DNA from: Nocardia transvalensis NBRC 15921
Lineage (GTDB): Bacteria; Actinomycetota; Actinomycetes; Mycobacteriales; Mycobacteriaceae
Assembly (NCBI RefSeq): GCF_000308875.1
Contig: NZ_BAGL01000009.1
Span: forward strand, 1 to 33,567
Direction of reading: 5' to 3'
Length of the DNA: 33,567 bases
A program made the position numbers and the translations under genes. The notes beneath the pieces were generated by a model. It saw only the letters and a program-made list of their open reading frames with translations. It ran no database searches and was not told the DNA's origin. How positions within the stretch are numbered: position 1 is the first letter of the stretch; every line of letters starts with the position of its first letter. Below are positions 1 through 7,419 of the stretch, one piece after another.

Positions 1-1419
1 GTTGTTCATGGCGGCAGAGTCGCCCGTGTCGGCGGCTTTGCGGGTCCAGGTCTCGGCCTCGGCGAGGTTGCCGCACGCCCGGAGTAGAGCCCCGAGATTG
101 GTCATGGCGGGGGTGTGCCCGGCGTCGGCGGCGCGGCGGGTGAGCTCAAAGGCGATGTCGAGGTGGCCCCGTAAATAGGCCGAAGCGCCGACTGCGGTGA
201 GAGTGGCGTAATTGGCATTGAGCGTGGCGGTAGGCCAGAACGATTCGACGATGGGCCGCACAGTTTGCTCGTGTTGGCCGTCGTCAGCGGCGGCGAGATA
301 GTCGAAAGGACGGTACGCCCGGGCTCGGGGGTTAGCCAACCAGGTCGGATCGATCGCGCTGGTGTGGCCGGTGCCTTGTTGGGGTTGGCGTGCCTCGGCG
401 ATGGCGGCGGTGAGGATGTCGTCGGTGATGTCGTAGGCGCTGTATCGGGTGTCGATCACCGCGCGGGCGAGTTCGATCAGCCGGTCCTCACGGATCGGGT
501 CGAAGCGCCCGATGCGCGCCCAGTCGATGACAGTCTCCACCACTGCGGTGTAGGCGGCGGACTGGGCGGTGATCCGGCCGGGGGTACGGCCGCGCCGGTA
601 GTGCGCAAGCAATGCTGGTGCACCCGCGAGCATTTCGGCGAGCCCGTAGCGGGCCAGATCCAGCGACGGATACAGCCTTTTCGCTGCCGCCTGCTCGCTG
701 GCGCTGGCGCTGGTCGGTGCCAACTCGATCCGGGTGGATTGTTCGAACACAGCACGCACGTCTCGTGCGAGTTCACCACCGGCGCGCAACTCCTCGTACT
801 TCTCACTGCGCAGGGTGGCTACGACCACCGTCCGCGCAGGCCGCTCAGTCAATGCTGCGAGCAGCCGTGGTGTTAATGACGACTCAGCGCGGGTGAATTC
901 ATCGAGATTCTCCAGCCAGACCACCAATGTCTCCGGGTGGTTGCGGTACTGCTCGCTTACCGGCACTCGCGCCAGTGACTCTGGGTCGGGTACCACGACT
1001 CGCGCTTCGGGTAACTCGCGGCGGACCGCTTCGAACAAGGTACGGGTCTTCCCCGCCTTCGATGGGCCGATCACCAGCACTAACCGCTCGCCAGCCAAGG
1101 CCGTGGCCACTCTTCGGTCGACATCGGCGTGGGTACGCGGCAGGTACGGGTCATCGACCCCGTAGTGTTCGCTGTCACCGAACTCCGAAGGCGTGGCCTT
1201 CAACCGGTAGGGATCGAGCTCGCTGACTAGCGGCACATCACCATCAGCGCCTCGTAACTCGACCAACTCGGTCAGCGCCGGCGCGGTACCGGCGACCGTG
1301 TGGATGTGCTGATCGCCGACAACCGTGGTGTGGTGGATACTGTTCGCGCGGATACCGGAATAGGCGGCGGGCGCCGATATCGGCGCCTTAGAGTCTCGGG
1401 GTCGCCGGTCCGCGCTCAG
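1..1419 (-). CDS. STAND/NLR-like P-loop NTPase with C-terminal TPR-like repeats (3' end beyond window)
   Basis: The reading frame is open from the left edge to about 1644. From the proposed start it has a short motif-like N-terminus (about residues 13-40, with S-G-I-R-A-N-S-I and V-V-G-D-Q-H-I-H), then a P-loop domain with Walker A GPSKAGKT (residues 118-125), Walker B-like VVWLENLDE (166-174) and a sensor-like VVVATLRS. From about residue 410 come helical repeats of TPR/Sel1 type (A-D-A-G-H-T-P-A-M-T-N-L-G, then A-D-T-G-D-S-A-A-M). This is the layout of signal-transduction NTPases that oligomerise on sensing a trigger. No ATG, GTG or TTG lies before the Walker A region that would keep the N-terminal motif, so I use CTG at 1419. 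This overlaps the stop of the upstream effector gene (CTGA), which suggests translational coupling. The start is uncertain; the NTPase-TPR assignment is firm. Confidence 0.8.
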   Translation of the reverse strand, partial: MSADRRPRDSKAPISAPAAYSGIRANSIHHTTVVGDQHIHTVAGTAPALTELVELRGADGDVPLVSELDPYRLKATPSEFGDSEHYGVDDPYLPRTHADVDRRVATALAGERLVLVIGPSKAGKTRTLFEAVRRELPEARVVVPDPESLARVPVSEQYRNHPETLVVWLENLDEFTRAESSLTPRLLAALTERPARTVVVATLRSEKYEELRAGGELARDVRAVFEQSTRIELAPTSASASEQAAAKRLYPSLDLARYGLAEMLAGAPALLAHYRRGRTPGRITAQSAAYTAVVETVIDWARIGRFDPIREDRLIELARAVIDTRYSAYDITDDILTAAIAEARQPQQGTGHTSAIDPTWLANPRARAYRPFDYLAAADDGQHEQTVRPIVESFWPTATLNANYATLTAVGASAYLRGHLDIAFELTRRAADAGHTPAMTNLGALLRACGNLAEAETWTRKAADTGDSAAMNN

Positions 1420-1880
1420 TGAGGGTGGGTCGGGGACGCCTCCACCTCGACATCGCGAATCACGAACTCGCCCGTGACCTCCACGTCCCGGGCGTCGACG
1501 CCGGAAGCGCCGGTAGCTTTGATCCGAGCGATCTTCAACTCGCCGGCCTTGACCCGAGTCAGCTTGACGCCCACCAGTTCCGCAGCCTGAGGGACGTACT
1601 GATGCACCACCCGCAACACCTGCTCTGCTGCACCCCGGAGCTCATCATCTCCGTCGGCGCCAGCCTCGACGAGCTCGGCTTCCAGGACATCCTGCCGTGC
1701 CAGCGAAGCCGGTTTCGCCTCCACCATCACGACATCGACCGATCCATACTTGCGGGCGAGCACTCCCTTCAGCACCTTGTACGCATCCGCGACCGCCGCT
1801 TTTGCCGTATCGGTCAAACCCGCCGTCGCACCCGCCGAGACCGCAGCAGCTATTGCCGCCACAACAACATTCGGATCCAC
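1416..1880 (-). CDS. Predicted Bell-type death effector with C-terminal amyloid-like motif
   Basis: This protein has 154 residues. The start is GTG 1880, preceded by GAGAGG at 8 nt; the open frame runs further upstream but without a ribosome site. Residues 1-45 are Ala/Gly-rich and helical (M-D-P-N-V-V-V-A-A-I, then A-A-V-A-D-A-Y-K-V-L-K), ending in A-R-K-Y-G. Acidic helices follow to about 100. Residues 105-148 are short alternating beta strands containing A-S-G-V-D-A-R-D-V-E-V and F-V-I-R-D-V-E-V. An N-terminal Ala/Gly-rich helical bundle with a C-terminal beta motif, encoded beside an NLR-like NTPase, is the layout described for bacterial Bell-domain effectors with BASS amyloid motifs, which are thought to act on the membrane and kill the cell. 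I recognise this from general pattern, not from a search. The stop overlaps the NTPase start, so the two are probably one transcript. Confidence 0.72.
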   Translation of the reverse strand: MDPNVVVAAIAAAVSAGATAGLTDTAKAAVADAYKVLKGVLARKYGSVDVVMVEAKPASLARQDVLEAELVEAGADGDDELRGAAEQVLRVVHQYVPQAAELVGVKLTRVKAGELKIARIKATGASGVDARDVEVTGEFVIRDVEVEASPTHPH

Positions 1881-1942
1881 CCCATCGACCTCTCGCTCGG
1901 AACACCCGCGCCATCGAAGAGCCCCACTATGACTAGGCAATG

Positions 1943-3043
1943 CTAGACCTCGATCTGATCGAGGATCCAGCGGCGTTTGGCGGTTCGATCGGGGAGTTGA
2001 TCGAGTGTGGCTTGTACGGCGTCGATCGTGGGCTGAATCCGTGCAAGGCTGCGTGGCGGTAGGTCCGTGAGCATGGCCGAGAGCGTTGTTGCGACGACGC
2101 CGGCAGCACCCGCGGCAACTGACCGCTGAATTCGTCGGGCCGAACCGTCCCAAATCGTGAATTCCGGTGCAGTGCGATGTATCTCAGCGGTCTCGTCTGG
2201 GCGAATCTTGGCCAGTTTCCCGCCGCTCGGCAGGTGGCCCATGCTTCTCGCCCAGGCCGCCAGCTTGGCGTCAAAAGTCCTGCCGAACATCGGGTGGCTG
2301 TAGATGGTCGATCCAGGCGGTAGGGCCTGGAGGAACTGCTCAGCAGCTATCTGCGTGTTGGCCTGAAGCACTGCCATCGGTGTCACGTGCCGGTCAGCCG
2401 CGGTTGCGACATCTTCGGCAGACCAAGCGCAGGCCAATAACCGTCCGGGGTCGGCCGCTTCTAGCCAGATGTCGAGAACGGCGGCGCGCTCCATATTGGT
2501 AAGTTCGCTTCCAGCCGTAGTTGAGCCGTTGATCAGAAAGAAGTCGACCCAGCTCTCGGCAGCCGCAACTGCATGGCGTCGGGTAGCGGCCAAATCCACT
2601 GTGCCGTCGGGATGTACGAGGTGCATCGTTGGCACGACGATGGAGCACTTGGCAGCGGCTACAGCCTCCATGATTTTGCGCGCGGCGGCAGCCGGATCGA
2701 CTGTGCTCGTGTCTATTTGAGCGTCAGCGACGGCCAGTCTCGGAGTGGCGTCCCATACTGCCAGGCGCTCGGCGGTGTCGTTGGTACCGCGAGCAGCGGC
2801 ACGCTCGGCGGCGACCTCTCGCGGGCACCACAGTTCAACTACGACCCATCGAATCGTTGGCGCTGTAGCGAGAAGCGCGTCTATCGCCTCTGGTTGGCCG
2901 ACATGCAGAACTGGGATCTCACCAGCGGCGATTATTCTGCTCAGCTCGGGCTGATCGATGATGTACGTGGAGTCATACCGGGTGTTCGAGTAGATGATTT
3001 GGCCGGCGGCAGCCAACTGCTCGAATTCGATAGCCGATGCCAT
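1943..3043 (-). pseudogene. Guanylate kinase-like / DapA-like fusion, apparently 5'-truncated
   Basis: The readable product has 366 residues. Residues 1-90 resemble the middle and end of guanylate kinase (I-E-F-E-Q-L-A-A-A-G-Q-I-I-Y-S, then V-V-V-E-L-W-C-P-R-E-V) but have no P-loop. Residues from about 130 form a dihydrodipicolinate synthase/NAL-type TIM barrel (I-V-V-P-T-M-H, N-G-S-T-T-A-G-S-E-L-T, I-Y-S-H-P-M-F-G, and G-G-K-L-A-K as the likely Schiff-base lysine region). In-frame sequence just before the ATG still looks kinase-like (A-G-Y-R directly before the ATG), but a stop at 3134-3136 closes the frame. No ribosome site precedes 3043. The 5' third, with the ATP-binding loop, therefore seems lost, perhaps through the rearrangement that placed the palindromes at 3195-3388. 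A functional barrel made from an internal start is possible. Confidence 0.6.
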
Positions 3044-3077
3044 CCGGTATCCGGCTGTCCGGCCGGCGCCGACCTTC

Positions 3078-3101
3078 CTCTCGGCCTCTCGGCCTCTCCG
3101 C
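3078..3101. repeat. Three tandem 8-bp units (CTCTCGGC)
   Basis: CTCTCGGC occurs twice in direct succession and is followed by CTCTCCGC. The units lie just upstream of the truncated kinase/DapA-like frame, in DNA with no other assigned role. Confidence 0.6.
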
Positions 3102-3194
3102 TCGCCGGCACGGCGAGCCGATCTTGGTGCAGGTCAGGGGTGAGAAATGGCATTGAATAGCTGTTGAATCGCTCGGGAAAAAGCAAGATCGTGA

Positions 3195-3215
3195 GTCATG
3201 GCTTTTCGCCATGAC
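3195..3215. repeat. Small perfect hairpin GTCATGGC / GCCATGAC
   Basis: An 8-bp perfect stem has a 5-nt TTTTC loop. It directly abuts the large palindrome starting at 3217. AAAA follows on the plus strand, so it is not a standard terminator in that direction, and no gene end is close by on either strand. Confidence 0.6.
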
Positions 3216-3216
3216 G

Positions 3217-3388
3217 AAAACCCTCCCCGCACCCCCTCTGACCTGCGCGTAGCGTTCCGTACTTCCACCCACCCACCAGACAGACATCTCATGCCCACTT
3301 CGTGAGACGGACATGAGATGTCTGTCTGGTGGGTGGGTGGAAGTACTCCATTCAAGGAACAGGTCAGAGGGGGTGCGGGGAGGGTTTT
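3217..3388. repeat. 172-bp interrupted palindrome with perfect 29-bp and 35-bp stems
   Basis: The outer arms 3217-3245 and 3360-3388 are exact reverse complements over 29 nt. The inner arms 3259-3293 and 3312-3346 are exact over 35 nt. They are separated by 13-nt unmatched segments on each side and an 18-nt apical loop. The inner arms contain CCACCCACCCACC; the outer arms contain GCACCCCCTCTGACC. Perfect pairing over 64 bp implies recent origin or strong selection. There is no open reading frame of recognisable family inside and no obvious target-site duplication outside. A miniature inverted-repeat element, a replication or transfer site, or a by-product of rearrangement are all possible. 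Confidence 0.85.
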
Positions 3389-4016
3389 CTGAGTTGGGTA
3401 GGTGGCTGGGTTGGGTGGTTATCTCACGTTGGCAAGGTGGTTCCGCGACGGGCTAGCGTGTCGAAGTCGGCCGCTAGCGGCCTTTGTTCGCCACGCTGTT
3501 GCCCCGTCGCTAGCTTGGGTTCCTCCGGCTTGCGGGGCTCGTCGTGCGCGCACGCTGCGGTTGGCATCGCCTGATTCGTGTCCACGTCAGATCCGCATCG
3601 CGGCCGGCGGTGGCGTAGTGGGTGCGACGGCGCAGGCCGCCGTCGTCCGCGAGCTAGCGCTCGCGCGGTTGGTCGCGCGAGGTGGTGTCTGTCCCTCCAG
3701 CATGGCCCTTTCCGGGGCTTATCACAGCGTCAGCAGGCAGCAAGGGCGCCTGCGGCGTCGCTACGCGATGGCCTCCGGCCACCCTTGCCACCTACTGCCC
3801 CTGTGATCGAGACGCCCCGGGCCATACCGGAGGGACAGACACCACGAACCCCAGGTTCGCGCTCCCGACCGAAGGACATCGCGGCCACGGCCGCGGAACA
3901 GCACGCCTCCGGCGCGGGGACCGCCCAGAGGGGCGGGGGTGCCAGGGTGACAGCCGGGCCGGTCTACCGCAGCTCTGGTGAGGGTCAAGAAGTTCGAATC
4001 GCCAATTCACAGGTTA
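3389..4016. other. Gene-free, structure-rich stretch
   Basis: I see no protein family in any frame here. The open frames present lack ribosome sites and have arginine/proline-rich translations typical of non-coding high-GC DNA. The stretch contains the long inverted repeat at 3682-3845 and several short dyads. It separates the minus-strand effector block on the left from the plus-strand ImmA/IrrE gene pair on the right. Confidence 0.6.
3682..3845. repeat. 164-nt imperfect long hairpin
   Basis: The outer arms GTGGTGTCTGTCCCTCC (3682-3698) and its exact complement (3829-3845) enclose nested stems: ATGGCC/GGCCAT (3702/3820), GGGGC/GCCCC (3713/3814), ATCACAG/CTGTGAT (3721/3801), GGCAG/CTGCC (3736/3795), GCAAGGG/CCCTTGC (3740/3782) and an apical GCGT-CGCT-ACGC (3755-3766). 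The ordered series of stems with internal loops looks like a folded RNA or a structured DNA site rather than chance. No reverse transcriptase, transposase or Rep gene is visible next to it. Confidence 0.65.
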
Positions 4017-4032
4017 TCGAACATACATTCGA
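4017..4032. promoter_or_regulatory. LexA/SOS-box-like operator
   Basis: TCGAACATACATTCGA differs at one arm position from the actinobacterial SOS box TCGAAC-N4-GTTCGA. It lies 164 bp before the hypothetical gene at 4196, whose operon encodes an HTH-ImmA/IrrE protease. Control of that operon by LexA is an inference from this single site. Confidence 0.5.
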
Positions 4033-4195
4033 TTGTACTGTAATCTGTGACGGTGCGAAGTCGCATCTGGTGTGATGTGCCGGGCCAGGCGTGAGGCCAA
4101 CTAGACGACTTGCCGAGCTGCGGGTCTTCCGGTTTTCGACATGATCATGAGAGGATGTTGGGTGTTGGAAACGACTTTCTAGGAGCGATGCGAGC

Positions 4196-4867
4196 ATGAC
4201 GCAGCCAGCAGCCAATGAACCGCTTCTTCGTCCTCTCACCCCAGCTGCGGATGCGCATCTCGTACTTGCGAATCTTGGGCTCACCGTCGACATCCTTCAT
4301 GCGGCGTTGGACAGTGGTGAGCAGGCAGCTTCCAGTGCGACTAAGTATCACCCTCTCCTTACCGCAGGCATGGAGCGATGGATCGCGACGGTAGCGGGCC
4401 TTCGGAGCAGGCTTGTCCAAGAGCTTGAATGGACGCTAGAGGATCCCAAGGGGTCGCCGCGGGTGGTTCGGCCAGACGGTGAACTCTCGATCATGGTGAT
4501 CGGAGGAACCATCGGTACTGGCCAGCTGGACGGTCCGACCCCGTCGAACAAGAACAGGCGTGGTCCATCTACCGGGGAATCTGTAAACAGCAACCAACTT
4601 GCGTTGCCCCTAGACATCTCCATCCCGATCACTGGGACCGGTCCTGAGGAGATCCTTACCTGGGTTCTGCTCTACTATCGGGCCAAAGACCCCAACGAGA
4701 CGCGAGCTGAATTGTCCCTCCCATCGAAGGTTGTCAAGAACCGAATCGTTGAGTGGGAGTATCGGATCATCCTCCCGCCGATCTCGCACAACTTGCCGCT
4801 TCCGCCTGACGTCGATGGCGACGGCGACGGTGGCATCGACTTCCCGATCGTGGACCGTGGACGTTAG
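4196..4867 (+). CDS. Hypothetical protein, partner of HTH-ImmA/IrrE protease
   Basis: The 223-residue protein belongs to no family I recognise. The ATG is preceded by AGGAG at about 10 nt. The first 85 residues look helical (H-L-V-L-A-N-L-G-L-T-V-D-I-L-H-A-A-L). The rest looks beta-rich with a low-complexity turn and an Asp/Gly-rich tail (D-V-D-G-D-G-D-G-G-I-D). No signal peptide or membrane helix is evident. Its 3' end overlaps the GTG start of the protease gene by 11 nt, so the two are very likely co-translated and may be partners. The LexA-like box at 4017 lies upstream of both. Confidence 0.75.
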   Translation: MTQPAANEPLLRPLTPAADAHLVLANLGLTVDILHAALDSGEQAASSATKYHPLLTAGMERWIATVAGLRSRLVQELEWTLEDPKGSPRVVRPDGELSIMVIGGTIGTGQLDGPTPSNKNRRGPSTGESVNSNQLALPLDISIPITGTGPEEILTWVLLYYRAKDPNETRAELSLPSKVVKNRIVEWEYRIILPPISHNLPLPPDVDGDGDGGIDFPIVDRGR

Positions 4868-5963
4868 TCGCCCTGAGCCATCACGTCTGACCCTTGCTCG
4901 GCATCGAGCTGGGATGACCAAGACCGCCCTCGCTGAGGCGATGGCGGTCACGGTTCGCACAATCAACGACTACGAACGCAAGGGACCACCAGCTTCTGCG
5001 ATCGCGACGCTTGCTGCTGTGCTCGGATGTAAGCCCGAGTTCTTCGACCATCCTGCGGTTGATGACCTGTCAGAAGACCGGGTGTTTTTCCGGGCGCGCC
5101 GTCGGGCGTCCGCTACGCAACGGCGCGCAGCGATCGCTGCGGGGCAGATTGGTGTCGAACTCTACGCTTGGATCGACAAGCACTTTCAGCTCCCCGACGT
5201 CTATCTGCCGGAAGTCGAGAACACCGATCCCGTCGAGACTGCGGCGTCAGTTCGGGCGCTGTGGGGCTTAGGGGAGCGTCCCTTGCCGAACCTGATCCAG
5301 CTGGCAGAGTCGAAGGGCATACGTGTCTTGTCCCTTCCTCGCGGCACTGATCTTGTCGATGCATTCAGTGTCTGGTCTGACGACAAGCCATACGTATTCC
5401 TGTCCATGTCGAAGACTCCAGAGCGGTCTCGTTTCGACTTAGCTCACGAGATCGGCCACCTCGTCCTGCATCCTGGGCTGCCGGAGGGCGGGAACGCGAT
5501 CGAGCGTGAAGCGGACAGGTTTGCTTCTGCTCTGCTGATGCCGCCGAGTCTGCTCCGCAGCAGCCTCCCGCGGGAGCCCTCGGTGACTGACATCCTGGAG
5601 TACAAGAAATACTTCAGGGTTTCTGCGATGGCATTGAACTACGCCTTGCGCGACGCCGGACGACTGACGGAGTGGGGTCATCGTCAGAACTGCGTGCGGC
5701 TGTCCGAGCTTGGGTACCGCTCGGGAGAGCCTGCCGGCATGCCTCAGCATGAAACCTCGCGGGTGTTCAGCGCTATCTTCCGGAGCAGGGAAGGCCGCGC
5801 CCGTATCGCCGATGTTGCAGCCGAGCTAGGGCTGCCGGTCTCTGAGCTTCATGCAATGACGTTCGGCTCGACGTTGCACACTGTCGCGGCGCAAAGTGAC
5901 GCAGGCCCCGAGTCCAAGCCTGCGCCTGCTCGGCCGGCGCTGAAGCTCGTTCGCTCCCAGTAG
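4857..5963 (+). CDS. HTH (XRE)-ImmA/IrrE family metalloprotease
   Basis: The 368-residue protein starts at GTG 4857; ATG 4914 would cut the first helix of the DNA-binding domain. Residues about 8-62 form an XRE-type helix-turn-helix (R-L-T-L-A-R-H-R-A-G-M-T-K-T-A-L-A through T-I-N-D-Y-E). The ImmA/IrrE (M78-like) zinc protease domain carries A-H-E-I-G-H-L-V-L-H with H197, E198 and H201, followed by a downstream acidic ligand region, E-R-E-A-D-R-F-A-S-A-L-L-M-P. In conjugative elements and phages such proteins cut a repressor in response to DNA damage or another signal and release element genes. The LexA-like box upstream and the accessory neighbourhood fit that role. The substrate cannot be told from sequence; a self-contained regulator or antitoxin role is also possible. 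Confidence 0.9.
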   Translation: MDVSRPEPSRLTLARHRAGMTKTALAEAMAVTVRTINDYERKGPPASAIATLAAVLGCKPEFFDHPAVDDLSEDRVFFRARRRASATQRRAAIAAGQIGVELYAWIDKHFQLPDVYLPEVENTDPVETAASVRALWGLGERPLPNLIQLAESKGIRVLSLPRGTDLVDAFSVWSDDKPYVFLSMSKTPERSRFDLAHEIGHLVLHPGLPEGGNAIEREADRFASALLMPPSLLRSSLPREPSVTDILEYKKYFRVSAMALNYALRDAGRLTEWGHRQNCVRLSELGYRSGEPAGMPQHETSRVFSAIFRSREGRARIADVAAELGLPVSELHAMTFGSTLHTVAAQSDAGPESKPAPARPALKLVRSQ

Positions 5964-5999
5964 CCCAGCTGATGACGTCCTCGCGCCAGGGTCAGGACG

Positions 6000-6242
6000 T
6001 CAGTCGTGGAGGTCCGGAGTGCCCAAGGTAGTTTCGCCCCACTCGTTCATGAGTTGGTCCAGCGGGACTTCCATGCCGTCCCCTAAGCGAACCTTGCAGC
6101 CAATGATCTCGTTGTCCCGCCCGGCGCCGCTGGCAGGGACTCTGCGCCAAAGGCCGATGAGCGTCGTCTCGACGACTGTTCCGTCCGTCCGATTGAGCCG
6201 GAATCGGCGGGGAGGGACCGCGATGTACCTGATCTCGGTCAC
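6000..6242 (-). CDS. Small hypothetical protein
   Basis: The product has 80 residues and starts at GTG 6242 with AAGGAG at 7 nt; a TTG six bases upstream is too close to that site. The sequence alternates short strands (E-I-R-Y-I-A-V, T-V-V-E-T-T-L-I-G-L-W, C-K-V-R-L-G-D-G) and looks like a small beta-barrel fold. I do not recognise the family. It is convergent to the protease gene, with 36 bp between the stops. Confidence 0.6.
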   Translation of the reverse strand: MTEIRYIAVPPRRFRLNRTDGTVVETTLIGLWRRVPASGAGRDNEIIGCKVRLGDGMEVPLDQLMNEWGETTLGTPDLHD

Positions 6243-6465
6243 GACCAATCTCCTTCGACTGCGTCTCTGGGTATTCGTCAGCTCTCGGGCAGCCAGTATG
6301 GGCGTTAACCGGGTTCACGGCGCGCATTCTTCAGGAAGTAGTGATGAAGTCTTGGCCATCCGTTTGCGGAGAAGCCACAGGTAAGGGGGCTCATATGGCG
6401 GTAGCACGCCTGGTCTGCTGCCGGGTTCCTGTGGGCGGCGCGGTGCGTCGTCGGTAGGTCGTTTC

Positions 6466-6479
6466 TCTACCTATGTAGA
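6466..6479. promoter_or_regulatory. Dyad TCTACCTATGTAGA before PadR gene, probable autoregulatory operator
   Basis: Perfect 5-bp arms TCTAC/GTAGA flank a 4-bp centre and end 8 bp before the PadR start codon. The TATGTA inside it could be the -10 element of a transcript with almost no leader. PadR regulators usually bind such dyads over their own promoter. Confidence 0.5.
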
Positions 6480-6487
6480 CTTACGGA

Positions 6488-6820
6488 ATGGCTCAACCAA
6501 GGATCACTGGACCGCTCGTGAAGGTCCTGGACAAGTTGTTGGATGACCCGTGTTCATCGTTCTACGGGTATGACCTGTCGAAATCGACCGGTATCAAGTC
6601 GGGGACCTTGTATCCGATGCTGGTCAGACTGGAGGAAGCGGGCTGGCTTGAAAGCGGCTGGGAAGTCGCCGAGGTCGAAGGCCGTCCGCGCCGCAGGTTC
6701 TACAAGCTCACGACGGACGGACTTCAAGGGGCATACCAGGTTCTTCGGAGCCTTCCGGCGCCGAAGGTCGCTCCACGTGCACTAAACGGACTGCGGCCGG
6801 CGCATGGCAGTGCCCTGTGA
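6488..6820 (+). CDS. PadR-family transcriptional regulator
   Basis: The 110-residue winged-helix protein contains the PadR signature S-G-T-L-Y-P-M-L-V-R-L-E-E-A-G-W-L (about residues 38-54), followed by the wing G-R-P-R-R-R-F-Y-K-L-T. The usual C-terminal dimerisation coil is nearly absent, which makes this a short PadR of the type common in actinobacteria. The ATG lies almost at the likely transcription start. Its stop overlaps the next start by 4 nt (GTGA), so it probably controls itself and the membrane protein downstream. Confidence 0.88.
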   Translation: MAQPRITGPLVKVLDKLLDDPCSSFYGYDLSKSTGIKSGTLYPMLVRLEEAGWLESGWEVAEVEGRPRRRFYKLTTDGLQGAYQVLRSLPAPKVAPRALNGLRPAHGSAL

Positions 6821-7338
6821 GCGAGGTCATCGTCGCACTGATTGGCGCCGGGGGGCTGGTAGGCGGCACTGCGGTGACGGCAGTGTTGACCGAAGAGGTC
6901 ACCGGATGGTCCAAAGCGCTACCGAAGGTAATCGTCCGATCGGCAGCGAAAGCGCTAGAAGCAGCGCATCGGGAGCGGTTTGAGGAAGAGTGGCTGTCCG
7001 AGTTGGATCATGTCCCAGGAGGCCCGGTAAGCAAGATGGCGTGGGCGGCCCACCTTTGGTTCGGCCGCAAGAAGACGGCGAAAGAGTTCACGGCAACAGC
7101 GCCACAGAACCGCGTCACCATCAAGGTGCCGCCTGCTACTGCCTCTGCGACGTCCATCACTCCCAACGTATCTGTCCGCAACCTCAGTGATATTGAGATC
7201 CGCCCCCACCGCGCTGGGGTCGAACACGAAAGGCTCATTCAAGAGATGTCGCGGATGAAACTCTTGAAAATCGACCTCGCCGATGATGGCCGGGGATGGG
7301 TTTGGATAGATCGACCAGAACGGCCGCCGGAGGACTGA
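6817..7338 (+). CDS. PadR-linked membrane-anchored protein of unknown function
   Basis: The 173-residue protein starts at GTG 6817 inside the PadR stop. It has one N-terminal hydrophobic segment (V-I-V-A-L-I-G-A-G-G-L-V-G-G-T-A). The region A-H-R-E-R-F-E-E-E-W-L-S-E-L-D-H-V-P-G-G (about residues 50-70) is a pattern I know from PadR-linked actinobacterial proteins of unknown role. The C-terminal half is variable, with V-S-V-R-N-L-S-D-I-E-I and a charged tail. The tight overlap argues that PadR controls this gene, perhaps sensing through it. No catalytic motif is visible. Confidence 0.7.
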   Translation: MSEVIVALIGAGGLVGGTAVTAVLTEEVTGWSKALPKVIVRSAAKALEAAHRERFEEEWLSELDHVPGGPVSKMAWAAHLWFGRKKTAKEFTATAPQNRVTIKVPPATASATSITPNVSVRNLSDIEIRPHRAGVEHERLIQEMSRMKLLKIDLADDGRGWVWIDRPERPPED

Positions 7339-7419
7339 CAACGCAGTGCAGCGGAGTTGGGTGGAGCGTCGCGCACTGTCGTCTGGCTGCGTATGAGGCG
7401 GAATACCTAGGTCCAGGTT

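Noticed and set aside
265..1226. Plus-strand open frames opposite the NTPase gene
   Set aside because: They are shadows of the minus-strand coding frame, which has Walker motifs and TPR-like repeats.
3755..3766. GCTACGC-type motif as in linear replicon telomeres
   Set aside because: It is only the loop of one small hairpin; no set of telomere palindromes or terminal protein gene is present, and the motif is common in high-GC DNA.
3402..4075. Open frames of 80-165 codons in the structured gene-free stretch
   Set aside because: The translations are Arg/Pro/Ser-rich without family features or ribosome sites, and they run through the inverted repeats.
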